Source: Prochilodus magdalenae (lineage: Eukaryota; Chordata; Actinopteri; Characiformes; Prochilodontidae). From it: a DNA stretch of 64,000 nucleotides. Below are positions 1 to 9,988 of the stretch, in pieces. The position numbers were made by a program, and so were the translations under genes. The notes below the pieces were generated by a model, which saw only the letters and a list, made by a program, of their open reading frames with translations, made no database searches and was not told where the DNA came from. Positions within the stretch are counted from its first letter, which is position 1, and each line of letters opens with the position of its first letter. The DNA is taken from the NCBI GenBank assembly GCA_024036415.1, contig JAMWET010007215.1, positions 1 to 64,000 on the forward strand. Reading direction: 5' to 3'.

Positions 1-779
1 TAGCCCTTTGTAACGTTGGTCCCGATTCCTGTGCAGGTCATTCACTAGATCCCCCCTTGTGGTTTCTGGGAATTTTTCCTTTACCGTTCTTTGTGATCAT
101 TTGACCCCACGGGCGCTGAGTCTTTGCGTGAGCCCCAGATCGAGGGAGTTGTAGTGGTCTTGTAGGTCTTCATTTTCTGATGTATTGCTCCCACAGTAGA
201 TTTCTTCACATTCAAGCGTGCTTGCCTATATTGCAGATTCCGTCTTCCCAGCCGGGTGAAGGTCTTACAATTCGGTCTTCTGGTGTCCTCCGACAGCTCT
301 TTCGTCTTCAACCATAGTGGAGTTTGGAGTGTGAGTGTTTGAGGTTGTAGGCCAGGTGTCTTTTATACTGTTTAACGGACTTCAAAACAGGCTGCCATTA
401 ATACAGGTAATGAGTTGGGGGAAAGAGGAGCCTCTTAAAAAAGATAAGTTTACAGGTCTGTGCACAGCCAGAAATCTTGCTTTGTTTTTGTTATCTGACG
501 CAAGACTTATTTTCCACCATTATTTGACAAATAAATTCCTTTAAAAATAAGCAAAAATGACTTTCCTCAATTTGTTTTCTTGTTTTTTTTTTTCTATTTC
601 TGTTTTTTTTTTTGACTTACACATAGATTGTCCTACATATAGCGTGTTTCTTAGAATATTTTTTTTTTTTTTTTAAGGTTCTACTATGATGCGCAATTAC
701 AGGCCTCTATCTCATCTTTTATTAAGGTGTGACAAATTGCAAAATGGTGGACATGAATAAAACATTATTTTCCCCACTG
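1..779 (-). mobile_element. Tc1-like element, family A, 5' end only (mirror copy)
   Basis: This is the reverse-complement counterpart of the start of the element at 8390. It ends at ccccactg followed by TA, and the inverted terminal repeat plus the transposase N-terminus (start codon region near 315) can be read on the minus strand. It runs off the window's left edge. The transposase begins recognisably ([13 protein letters not shown]) but many one-base insertions break the frame. Around 118-150 it keeps about 26 bp of the N-terminal coding region (near 'cgatctggggct') that the copy at 8390 lacks. Because it lies in the palindrome's left arm, it may not be an independent insertion. Confidence 0.85.
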
Positions 780-1459
780 TATATTATATTAATATAAGTC
801 CACACACCTGATACTGATAATATAAGCTATCTATTATACATACAAGTGAATTAAATCAGCTTAAAATAATAAGAGTTTTATAAAAACAAGTAGACCACGA
901 AAAAGTCAAAACTCTCTTGCCGCTCCTGGCTAACAGCGGGCATCAGGCGCCTCTTTTATCCTGTACCCAATGCGGCAACCTATTTACTGGGCCTATGTAG
1001 ATCCCAGCCAGACCCCGCGCACACTGTATCTATCCATCAAGTAGCCAGGCTCTAGACCACGTCATCTGTCACTGAGCCCTTTGCCTGCTATAGAGCTCAC
1101 TCTGAATCAGATGGGGCCTCTAACTGAGCTCACACTCTCGTTATTCCACAATTACCGCACACTGTATAGTTCCCACACTTGCAATGTCTGAAATCTGTGC
1201 CTGGCAGAGCCCAAAATTAGTCACATTTTGCGAGAACAATCATACCAAGGCAGTCCCTCGCACCCTAGACATAAACCATCTTGCAATTTCTGGTAAGCAA
1301 GTCCTAGGGACTCTGTGATTTTCCCTACCAACACCCATTTCGTCTTATATTTTACTCATACATTGTCCTGCCCACACAAACTGAGATATAGAACGTATAT
1401 AATCTCAAGGCATGCAATAAACGAAATATGCTATATCGACCAGTGGTCCCAACCTTCCA

Positions 1460-2115
1460 CCGCTAGAGAGCTGCCCTCTTCCTACAGAGTTTAGTTAGGA
1501 CGAATTGCATATTCTCCATTGCAGGACATACTACACAAAGTGGCATATTGCCTCTGTAAGCAACATTAGCACAAGAACTCTGTGAGTCAGGTGCTCCACT
1601 TAAATACTGGGTTTCACATGGCCCTGTCGTCAGTCACAGAACCTTAGATCACTATTATAAGCAATTCGTGTACATCAGCAGGAGTGGCTGAAAAGCATGC
1701 CACCTACTGCGACTGTAGCAATGGAATCATGTTCCCTAGAGTGATGAATCAACATCTCACTATCTGGCAGTATAGTGGAAGCATATGGGTTCATGCATGC
1801 CATAAGTGAGGTAACCTACACAGATATACAGTGGTCCACAATAAAGTTTGGTGGAAGGAGAGGTGGTAATTGCAATGCTACGTAGAGAAAGATATTTGTA
1901 GAAATTACATGCTTTCAACTTGTTGTACGGCGCACAGTCAGTGTGAAGGGACCTTTTGTGTCCCAGCATGACTGAACCACGGCAAAAATAAAAAAAGACC
2001 TATAGGGGGCGCTGCACATAGAGCCTCTGACCTCAATCCCAATTGAACACCCTTTAGGATAAAGTGGAAACATCTGATTATTATAGTGCACAACATTCTC
2101 GTCAGTGCCTGACCT
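1460..2115 (+). mobile_element. Degenerate Tc1-like relic, family D (mirror copy)
   Basis: The plus strand carries the middle of a fish Tc1 transposase gene: 'gagtgatgaatca' near 1740, 'atctggcagtatag' near 1760, 'aagtttggtgga' near 1845 and a 'cctcaatcccaattgaac' stretch near 2031 that matches the DL(N/S)PIE box. No frame stays open. It is the inverted partner of 7227-7830 and interrupted by more single-base insertions than that partner. Confidence 0.7.
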
Positions 2116-3559
2116 ATAAAAATGTTTTGACAAAATTGTATAATGGTTGGGTGTGTGCACTATATTTTGGCAAATTTAGTTTTTTTTATACTGAAGCACA
2201 CACATAGACCAAAACATAAAGATACTGCATACGACATGTTAATTAGAAATTACATAAATAACTGTGGTTTACATAAATATCTGTGTAAGTTTAATTCCAT
2301 CTTAAACACACAGGCCTGAACTCTGTCATACATAAGGAAGAATTTAATCACATAGCTGGAGAACTCACTATTTTTCAAAACAACTTAGCTCACAAAATGA
2401 AGCAAAGTATACTACAAAAAAGCAAAGAAGCCACGAGCACGTCATCAAATGAAAATAACAAGCACTTGCATTTTTAATGCAGCTTCTTTGTGATAATGTT
2501 GTTTCATTCTCCACAATATAAAAATATACACCAGACACATTCACACCTCCGTGGATCAGAAAGAGTCTTTCCAATGCAATATCCTAAGGTCTATGTAAAG
2601 TACATGCGAACCAAGTTTCTTCTCACATCAACAAAAGGCGTGTTAGCTCCAAATGTTTCAAGAGGCAGTGATGCCCAGTGCCAATCCCTCCTACCCCTCT
2701 ACATCCTACATACATGGATTAGTTGTATTCTCATACCCATTAGGCATCAAAGCAAGGGAATACTAGTAAAGGCATAGCAGGTTTCTCCATTTATAGTCAA
2801 CACACACACAGCAGTCAGAATATAGTTGTAAAATAAAAAAATCTGAAAAAATCAAAAACATGCTAAGCATATCTGCAGATGCTTTGTAACAAATTTTATG
2901 AACAACAAACTGAATATATTTGATGAACTGCTGTGAGTTAAAATGTATTAATGTTTCCATGGTACATAAACACTAGAAATCACTAACAGTGTCTAACAGT
3001 TCCCCTTCTTATTAAAAAATAGCAAACAACACGCATTGTGGATAAATGATTTTGTGAAAACACTCTATCCAACTGAAGCCTCACAACACTCACACATTTT
3101 CATAGAATAAACTGTCCTCTGACATGTTGTGCAAATTGACAAATTATAAACAGAACCTGAAAACTTGAAAACTTGTATAAATCGGACATAACACATAATA
3201 TGTATAATATGTGGATACTCCATGTAATAATATAGTTACTATGCTTCATTATATAATGCTGTACAAACGTCACCATAATATATAGCTAAATGTGGCTTAT
3301 GACAATCTATCGACAATATAAAAGTTTGTTTCACAGAATCCAAATTCAGAATTAGGCTAGTAAGTTTCCAATATCTATCACCCAAATCTACTCAGCGCAC
3401 AACTTAAAATGCTGACTAAGGTAAGGTAAGAAGTCAGTATGTATGTTGTTGTCTTGGTTTACTGGACAAAGGAGAGAAACATTGGCCACGTCCAGCCTCA
3501 CAGTGCATTATCTAACTGACATCTCGATCGCTCGAGTTACCAATATTTCCAGAATCCTT

Positions 3560-3740
3560 ATATTCCACTAAAAAACTCACCCACCCACGACACGTAACAA
3601 TCAGGTGTCAATTTACATGCACAAACTATCAACACACATAAAGGACCCCATATGGTTCACAGGCCGGGGAATCAAACCCTTCTTGCTATGAGGCAACAAC
3701 CGTCACAGGGTTACCACCCACCCATGAATAGTGTAAATTG
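3560..3740 (-). repeat. SINE-like tRNA-derived repeat fragment (mirror copy)
   Basis: Read on the minus strand, this contains the sequence 'gttgcctcatagcaagaagg', a B-box-like 'tttgattccccgg', then 'gtcctttatgtgtg' and 'gcatgtaaattgac'. This order matches a very common fish dispersed repeat whose head is tRNA-like. It is noisy and is the inverted partner of 5800-5960. Confidence 0.5.
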
Positions 3741-4668
3741 TGTTTCACCATGCTTCCATCGCATGCATATGGCAGCCCATGCAGCCAGTGCCCAAAACTT
3801 TCTAACATTAAACTAAGTCGTGACCATATGGGTGTAGTCATCAGTGTACATAAGAAAGTCATGAAGTGTGTACCTCGATGTTTGTTGTGCAAGCTTTGCC
3901 TATTCGTTAGACTGAAATAGGCTGCAATGACGCTTTTTGTTCTGACATGGCTACAGGACTAAATACAGCTTTACAGTTGATCCCAACCACTACAGATCTC
4001 ACAGCAAAAGCTAGCAGAAAATGTCTGTTCTCGTCACACATGCTTTTCAACATACCGCACTTGATAACTACTCTTATTACCTCACCACCGTAACCACCAC
4101 TTTTCTATAATCACAAACATATTGCTATACATAAACACACATTATAAATTCAAGTAACTCCACCTTACAAGCTTCAGTAATGCAACAGCTTTCAGAAACC
4201 CTGACCAGAACGGCTGAATCGTCTGTCCAGCACACTAATGCCACATGTATAATCAGGTCCACCAGGGTCGCTTACGTCCTCTACACTACCTATACTTTGG
4301 CTGGCATGGAATACTTCAAATCGTTTTCAGGAGCATTCACCACACCAACTAATTGTGCTTCACCTTTTTAGACATTAAAAGGGACAGATTAAGCTGTGAA
4401 TGACTACAGCAATTCTTAACTCCTAAACCCCCTGTAACCCTACGATAAACCACAATTCTTCAGTATATTACGACACAGTATATAAGTCAGAAAATGTCAG
4501 TACCCGTACACCCAGTAAACCCTGAGGAAATGCCCCTCTCGTGCAAGAACAATAGCCCAATTCGCGAGGCAGGCAAAAAGTACTCTGCAGCCATCTTGTG
4601 GTTGGCTTCCAGCGGCTATCAAAAATTAAAATATACACCAGATATATGAAATAAAAACTAAAGCTGTC

Positions 4669-4816
4669 ACACACATAGCAAGCCGTCTTTTATTTAAAAT
4701 ATATGTTATAATATGCTAACTAATGTTTCCACTATATACTCCCGCAGTATCAGTCCTATATAACCCACAAATTACATATTAAGAACAATATATATCAACA
4801 CGGACCTGCATATGAG
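4669..4816. other. Central spacer (loop) of the palindrome
   Basis: AT-rich sequence between the last bases I could pair on either side. It has no gene, no repeat I recognise and no obvious sequencing-adapter sequence. It marks the turn-round point of the inverted repeat, so it is where a junction test should be made. Confidence 0.6.
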
Positions 4817-5671
4817 TTGAAGGCTCTTATTTTATTTCATATCTGTGTACATTTTAATTGATAGCCTGGAAGCCATGCACCACAAGATGATGCTGCAGTA
4901 TTTTTTGGCCTGGCCTCCTCATGGACTATTTCTTGCACCAAGAGGTGCAATTTCGCAGGGCATTAATGGTAGGGACTACACTGTTTCTGGACTACTGCTA
5001 ATATACTCGATAACATGTGGTTATCTTAGGGTTAGGGATTAAGGGTTAGAAACACGCTGTATCAGTCAACAGCCTTAATCCACACTGTCCTTTTTAATGT
5101 CAAAAAGGTTGAGCACAATAATATGGAGGGTGAATTGCTCTGAAAAGATTTTGAAGGTATCCACATGCCACACAAAGAGTCAATAGGTAGTGAAAGGGAA
5201 GGACCCTAGTGAGGCCTGTCGATAGGTACATGGGGATTGAGTGCTTGAAGTCACACAGCGATCAGTCCCGCCCCCCATGGTCGGTTTCTGAAGCTGTGCT
5301 GCCTCATTATCGAAGCTTCGAATAGGGTGGTACTTACTTGAATTTATAATGTTAGTATATCAAGATGTTTTTGATATAAAAACGTTTGTTTATACGTGGG
5401 GAATAAGAGAGTTAATCAATGGCAGTGTTTAAAGCATGGTGACAAGAGAACAGATTGATGCTAGGCTTTCTGCTGAGATAGTGTGGGTGTGGGATCAATG
5501 GAGATGAAAAGCTGTTATAGTCCTGTCAGCCAGCAGAACAAAAAAGCGTCTTGTGCAGACTATTTCAAGTCCTAACAATAGGCAAACTGTGCAAACAAAC
5601 ATTCAGGTACAATCAGGGCTCTTCTTTATTCACCACTGATGACTAAACACATATGGCACGACTTATTTAAT

Positions 5672-5672
<1 letters not shown>

Positions 5673-5705
<33 letters not shown>
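5673..5705. repeat. Poly-T tract (33 T)
   Basis: An uninterrupted run of 33 T. The matching site in the left arm of the palindrome (around 3795-3815) has no such run, so the tract was either gained after duplication or is a local assembly or consensus error. Confidence 0.9.
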
Positions 5706-5706
<1 letters not shown>

Positions 5707-5799
5707 TGTGAAGAAAGTTTTGCACTGGCTGCTATGAGGACTGCAATTATGCATGGATATGGAAGCATCGTGACAACAGATTTACGACTATTAATAGGG

Positions 5800-5960
5800 G
5801 TCGTACTGTGACCGTTGTTGCCTCAGTAGCAACGAAGGTTCTGATTCCCCCGGCCTGGTGACCATGGTCCTTTATGTGTGTAGATTGCATGTAAATTGAC
5901 ACTGATTGTAAGTGTGTGGGGGGATTATTTAGTGGGAAAATGATACTGGAAATCATGTGA
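5800..5960 (+). repeat. SINE-like tRNA-derived repeat fragment
   Basis: The plus strand reads 'gttgcctcagtagcaacgaa', then a B-box-like 'ctgattcccccgg', 'gtcctttatgtgtg' and 'gcatgtaaattgac'. This is the order seen in a common fish SINE-like repeat. The copy is short and diverged and lies in the noisy inner part of the palindrome's right arm. Confidence 0.5.
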
Positions 5961-6282
5961 TGGCACATAACGATGGTCAGTAGCATAATCACTCGATAGC
6001 TGACGTAGCCACAATGCGTTTCTCGCCTTTTGTCCATAAACCCAAGACAACCAACTATACATACGTTGTCTCCCTATAACCTTAGTCAGCATTTAAGTGT
6101 GGGATTTTGGATAGATTGAAACTTACAGCTAATTCTGAATTTTCTGTGAAAAACTTTTTATTGTCATAGAATTTAAACCATTTTAATATGATTTGGTGAG
6201 TTTACAGCATTAATAAAGCATAGTAACTATATTATTATGAGTATCCATTTATACATATTATGTATATCCATTTATACAAGTT

Positions 6283-6375
6283 TCAAGTTTCAGGTTTATT
6301 TGTCATTTGCACAACATGTCAGGACATTTATGCATTGAAATGCTTGTGGTGAGGCTCAGGTTGATAGAGTTGTTT
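6283..6375 (+). repeat. Fragment of a dispersed retroelement-like repeat
   Basis: The string 'caagtttcaagtttcagg' followed by 'tttatttgtcatttgcacaa' and 'gaaatgcttgtggtgaggc' resembles the shared tail found at the ends of many fish LINE/SINE copies. Its noisy mirror image lies at about 3095-3190. The class is uncertain. Confidence 0.3.
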
Positions 6376-7226
6376 CACAAAATGCATTTATCCAATGAGG
6401 TGTTTGCTATTTAATAAGAATAACTGTTAGAACTGTTAGTGATTTCTAGTGTTTATTACCATGAAACATTAAAACAATTTTAACTAGCAGTTCATCAAAT
6501 AAATTCAGTTGTTGTTCAAAAAGTTGTACAAACATTGCAGAATGCTTAGCATGTTTTGATTTTTTCAAAATTTTTATTTTACAATATATTTACTAATATT
6601 TTACTATAATGGAGAACCTGCTATGCCCTTTAGTATTTCCCTTGCTTTGATGCCTAATGGGATGAAACACTAATCCATGTAGGATGTAGAGGGGTGGGAG
6701 GATTGGCACTGGGCATCACTGCCTTTGAACATTTGGAGCTAACACAGCCTTTGTTGGTGAAGAAACTTGGTTCCAACTTTCATAGACCTTAGGATATTGC
6801 ATTAAGACTCTTTCTGATCCAGGAGTGTGAATGTGTCTGGTGTATATTTATATTGGGAGAAGAAACAACATTATCACAAAAACTGCATTAAAAATGCAAG
6901 TGCTTGTTATTTAATTTGATGACGTGCTGTGGGCTTCTTTGCTTTTTTGTATACTTGCTTCATTTGTAGCTAAGTTGTTTTGAAAAATAGTGATTTTCCA
7001 GCATGTGATTAAATTCTTCCTTATGTATGACAGAGTTCAGGCCTGTGTGTTTAAGATGGAATTAAAATTACACAGATATTTATGTAACACGTTATTTATG
7101 TAATTTATATTAACACGTATGCATATATTTATGTTTTGGTCTATGTGTGTGCTTCAGTATAAAAACTAAATTGCCAAATATATGTGCACACCCAACCATT
7201 ACAATTTAGTCAAAAACCATTTTTAG

Positions 7227-7830
7227 GTCAGGCACTGACGAGAAGGTGTGACTCATAATCAGTGTTCCACTTTATCCTAAAGGTGTTCAATGGGATTGAG
7301 GTCAGGGCTCTGCAGGCCCTAGAGGTCTTTTTTTATTTTGCAGTGGTTCAGTCATGCTGGGACACAAAAGGTCCTTCCCTGAACTGTGGCCACAAAGTTG
7401 AAAGCATGTAAGTGTCTAAAAATATCTTTCTATACAGTAGCATTGCATTACCACTCTCTTCCACCAAACTTTATTGTGGACAATGTATTCTGGTAGGTTA
7501 CCTCCTTATGGCATGCATGAACCCATATGCTTCCACTAGACTGCCAGATAGTGAGATGTGATTCATCACTCTAGGGAACATGTTCCATTGCTACAGTCCA
7601 GTGGTGGCATGCTTTTCACCACTCCTGCTGATGTACAGAATTGCTAATAGTGATCTAAGGTTTCTGTACAGAAGACAGGCCATGGAAACCCAGTTTATGG
7701 AGCACCTGACTCACAGTTCTTGTGCTAATGTTGCTTACAGAGGCAATATGGCACTTTGTAGTATGTCATGCAATGGAGAATATGCGATTCGTCTCACTAA
7801 ACTCTGTAGGAAAGCAGCTCTCTAGGTGGA
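7227..7830 (-). mobile_element. Degenerate Tc1-like relic, family D
   Basis: On the minus strand this aligns with the central and C-terminal part of a well-known fish Tc1 transposase gene: the plus strand shows 'aaggtgttcaatgggattga' (the DLNPIEHL box) at about 7280, 'tccaccaaactttattgtgg' at about 7460 and 'gtgattcatcactctaggga' (the WSDES box) at about 7560. Compared with the family as I remember it there are substitutions and short deletions, but few insertions, unlike the mirror copy at 1460-2115. There is no intact frame. Confidence 0.75.
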
Positions 7831-8350
7831 GGTTGGGACCACTGCGATATAGCATATTTCATATGCAATGCCTTGAGATTATATACGTCTATAATCAGTT
7901 TGTGGTAGGACAATGTATGAGTAAAATATAAGACAAATGGGGGTTGGTAGGTAAAATACACAAGCCCTATATTGCTTACAGAAATTGCAAATGGTTATGT
8001 CTAGGTGCCAGGGACTGCATTGGTATGTTTCTTGCAATGTGACTAATTTTGGCTCTGCCAGGCACAGATTGCAGACAATTGCAAGTGTGTGAGCATAGTA
8101 AGAGGCCCCAGCTGGATTCAGAGTGAGCTCTATAGGCAGGCAAAGGCATGGACAGATGAGTGTCAGAGCCTGGCTCTGATGGATAGAAGGCAGGCTGGCT
8201 GGATTACATAGGCCCAGTAAAGAGCTGCCGCATTGGGTAAGGATAAAAGAGGCAGCTGATGCCCGATGTGAGCCAGGAGGGCAAGAGAGTTTTGACTTTT
8301 TCTGGTCTACTTTTTATAAAAATCATTATTATTTTACTGATTTAATTCAC

Positions 8351-8352
<2 letters not shown>

Positions 8353-8389
<37 letters not shown>
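8353..8389. repeat. (TA)n microsatellite at Tc1-A insertion site
   Basis: About 18 TA units run directly into the left terminus of the Tc1-A element, and a shorter TA run (9974-9988) follows its right terminus. The element probably inserted into a TA microsatellite, in keeping with TA target preference. Confidence 0.9.
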
Positions 8390-8392
<3 letters not shown>

Positions 8393-9973
8393 TGGGGAAA
8401 ATAAGTATTTAGTCAGTCACCAATTGTGCAAGTTGTCCCACTTAAAAAGATGAGAGAGGCCTGTAATTGACATCATAGGTAGACCTCAACTATGAGAGAC
8501 AAAATGTGGAAAAAAATTGAGAAAGTCATTTTGTCTGATTTTTAAAGAATTTATTTGCAAATAATGGTGGAAAATAAGTATTTGGTCAATAACAAACAAG
8601 CAAGATTTCTGGCTGTCACAGACCTGTAACTTCTTTTTTAAGAGGCTCCTCTTTCCCCCACTCATTACCTGTATTAATGGCACCTGTTTGAAGTCGTTAA
8701 CAGTATAAAAGACACCTGCCTACAACCTCAAACACTCACACTCCAAACTCCACTATGGTGAAGACGAAAGAGCTGTCGGAGGACACCAGAAACCGAATTG
8801 TAGACCTGCACCAGGCTGGGAAGACTGAATCTGCAATAGGCAAGCAGCTTGATGTGAAGAAATCTACTGTGGGAGCAATAATCAGAAAATGGAAGACCTA
8901 CAAGACCACTACTAATCTCAGCCCGTGGGGTCAAAATGATCACAAGAACGGTAAGGAAAAATCCCAGAACCACAAGGGGGGATCTAGTGAATGACCTGCA
9001 GGAAGCTGGGACCAACGTTACAAAGGCTACCATCAGCAACACACTACGACGCCAGGGACTCAGATCTTGCAGTGCCAGACGTGTCCCCCTGCTTAAGCCA
9101 GTCCATATCCAGGCACGTCTGAAGTTTGCCTAGAGAGCATTTGGATGTTCCAGAAGAGTATTGGGAGAATGTTCATATGGTCAGATGAAACCAAAGTAGA
9201 ACTATTTGGTAAAAAACACAACTCGTCGTGTTTGGAGGAAAGTGAATGCGGAGTTGCATCCAAAGAACACCATACCAAACTGTGAAGCATGTGGGGGGTG
9301 GCAACATCATGCTTTTGGGCTGTTTCTCTGCAAAGGGACCAGGACGACTGGTCCGTGTACATGAAAGAATGAATGGGGCCATGTATTGTGGAGATTTTGG
9401 GTGCAAAAACCTCCTTCCATCAGCAAGGGCAATGAAGATGAAACGTGGCTGGGTCTTTCAGCATGACAATGATCCCAAGCACACTGCCAGGGCAACAAAG
9501 GAGTGGCTTCGTAAGAAACATTTCAAAGTCCTGGAGTGGCCTAGCCAGTCTCCCGATCTCAACCCCATCGAAAACCTTTGGAGGGAGTTGAAAGTCCGTG
9601 TTGCCCGCCGACAGCCCCAAAACATCACTGCTCTAGAGGAGATCTGCATGGAGGAATGGGCCAACATACCAGCAACAGTGTGTGCCAACCTTGTGAAGAC
9701 TTACAGAAAACGTTTGACCTCTGTCATTGCCAACAAAGGATATACAACAAAGTATTGAGATGAACTTTTGTTATTGACCAAATACTTATTTTCCACCATT
9801 ATTTGCAAATAAATTCTTTAAAAATCAGACAAAATGACTTTCTCAATTTTTTTCCACATTTTGTCTCTCATAGTTGAGGTCTACCTATGATGTCAATTAC
9901 AGGCCTCTCTCATCTTTTTAAGTGGGACAACTTGCACAATTGGTGACTGACTAAATACTTATTTTCCCCACTG
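8390..9973 (+). mobile_element. Full-length Tc1-like DNA transposon, family A
   Basis: The element begins cagtggggaaaataag and ends with the complement (cttattttccccactg), flanked by TA. Inverted terminal repeats of about 210-220 bp (8390-8605 and 9766-9973) are nearly identical and contain an inner repeat of the 'aaataagtatttggtca' motif. This long IR/DR-like layout is known from fish Tc1 elements. At 1584 bp the length is normal. Between the repeats lies a transposase gene broken by frameshifts and one in-frame stop. The near-perfect terminal repeats suggest a fairly recent insertion that could still be mobilised by an active transposase from elsewhere; that last point is inference. Confidence 0.95.
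8755..9758 (+). pseudogene. Tc1-A transposase pseudogene (DD34E)
   Basis: A cut-and-paste transposase gene in three reading frames. From ATG 8755 the first helix-turn-helix is readable ([20 protein letters not shown], then [13 protein letters not shown]). A deletion near 8920 shifts the frame, and the second DNA-binding part ([20 protein letters not shown]) continues until a TAG at 9131. The first catalytic Asp codon (SDET, 9184-9186) lies in another frame. The last 170 codons (9246-9758) are open and contain HDNDPKHTA (Asp codon 9465-9467) and [11 protein letters not shown] (Glu codon 9570-9572). The two are 35 codons apart, exactly the DD34E spacing. The gene cannot make an active enzyme as written. 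Confidence 0.93.
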
Positions 9974-9988
9974 TATATATATATATAT

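Larger units (their letters stand above)
1..9028. repeat. Giant imperfect palindrome (inverted repeat, arms about 4.2-4.7 kb)
   Basis: The reverse complement of 1-4668 aligns collinearly with 4817-9028. Anchors I aligned by eye are: Tc1 coding start (about 316 with 8755); Tc1 terminus (779 with 8390); the block at 900-1100 with 8100-8310; the Tc1-D relic at 1460-2115 with 7227-7830; 2490-2790 with 6610-6880; the SINE-like segment 3560-3740 with 5800-5960; 3750-4040 with 5420-5780; and 4360-4660 with 4820-5110. A spacer of roughly 150 bp (4669-4816) lies at the centre. The left arm is cut by the window edge. Both arms are noisy near the centre; away from it, the left arm carries most of the small differences, chiefly one-base insertions. 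It may be a real inverted duplication or a fold-back assembly artefact. Confidence 0.93.

Noticed and set aside
3560..3740. Functional tRNA gene (B-box-like sequence).
   Set aside because: No matching A box and cloverleaf could be drawn; the order of motifs is that of a SINE-like repeat.
4669..4816. A sequencing adapter hidden in the palindrome's centre that would prove a missed-adapter read.
   Set aside because: The spacer is ordinary AT-rich sequence; I saw no adapter-like GA/CT-rich hairpin. The artefact explanation therefore rests on the error pattern only.
1..9973. The whole palindrome as one giant composite transposon with Tc1 at each end.
   Set aside because: The sequence between the Tc1 ends is itself inverted and contains other repeats and apparently unique DNA. 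Tc1-A at 8390 is a self-contained element with its own TA-flanked ends, so no composite boundary is needed.
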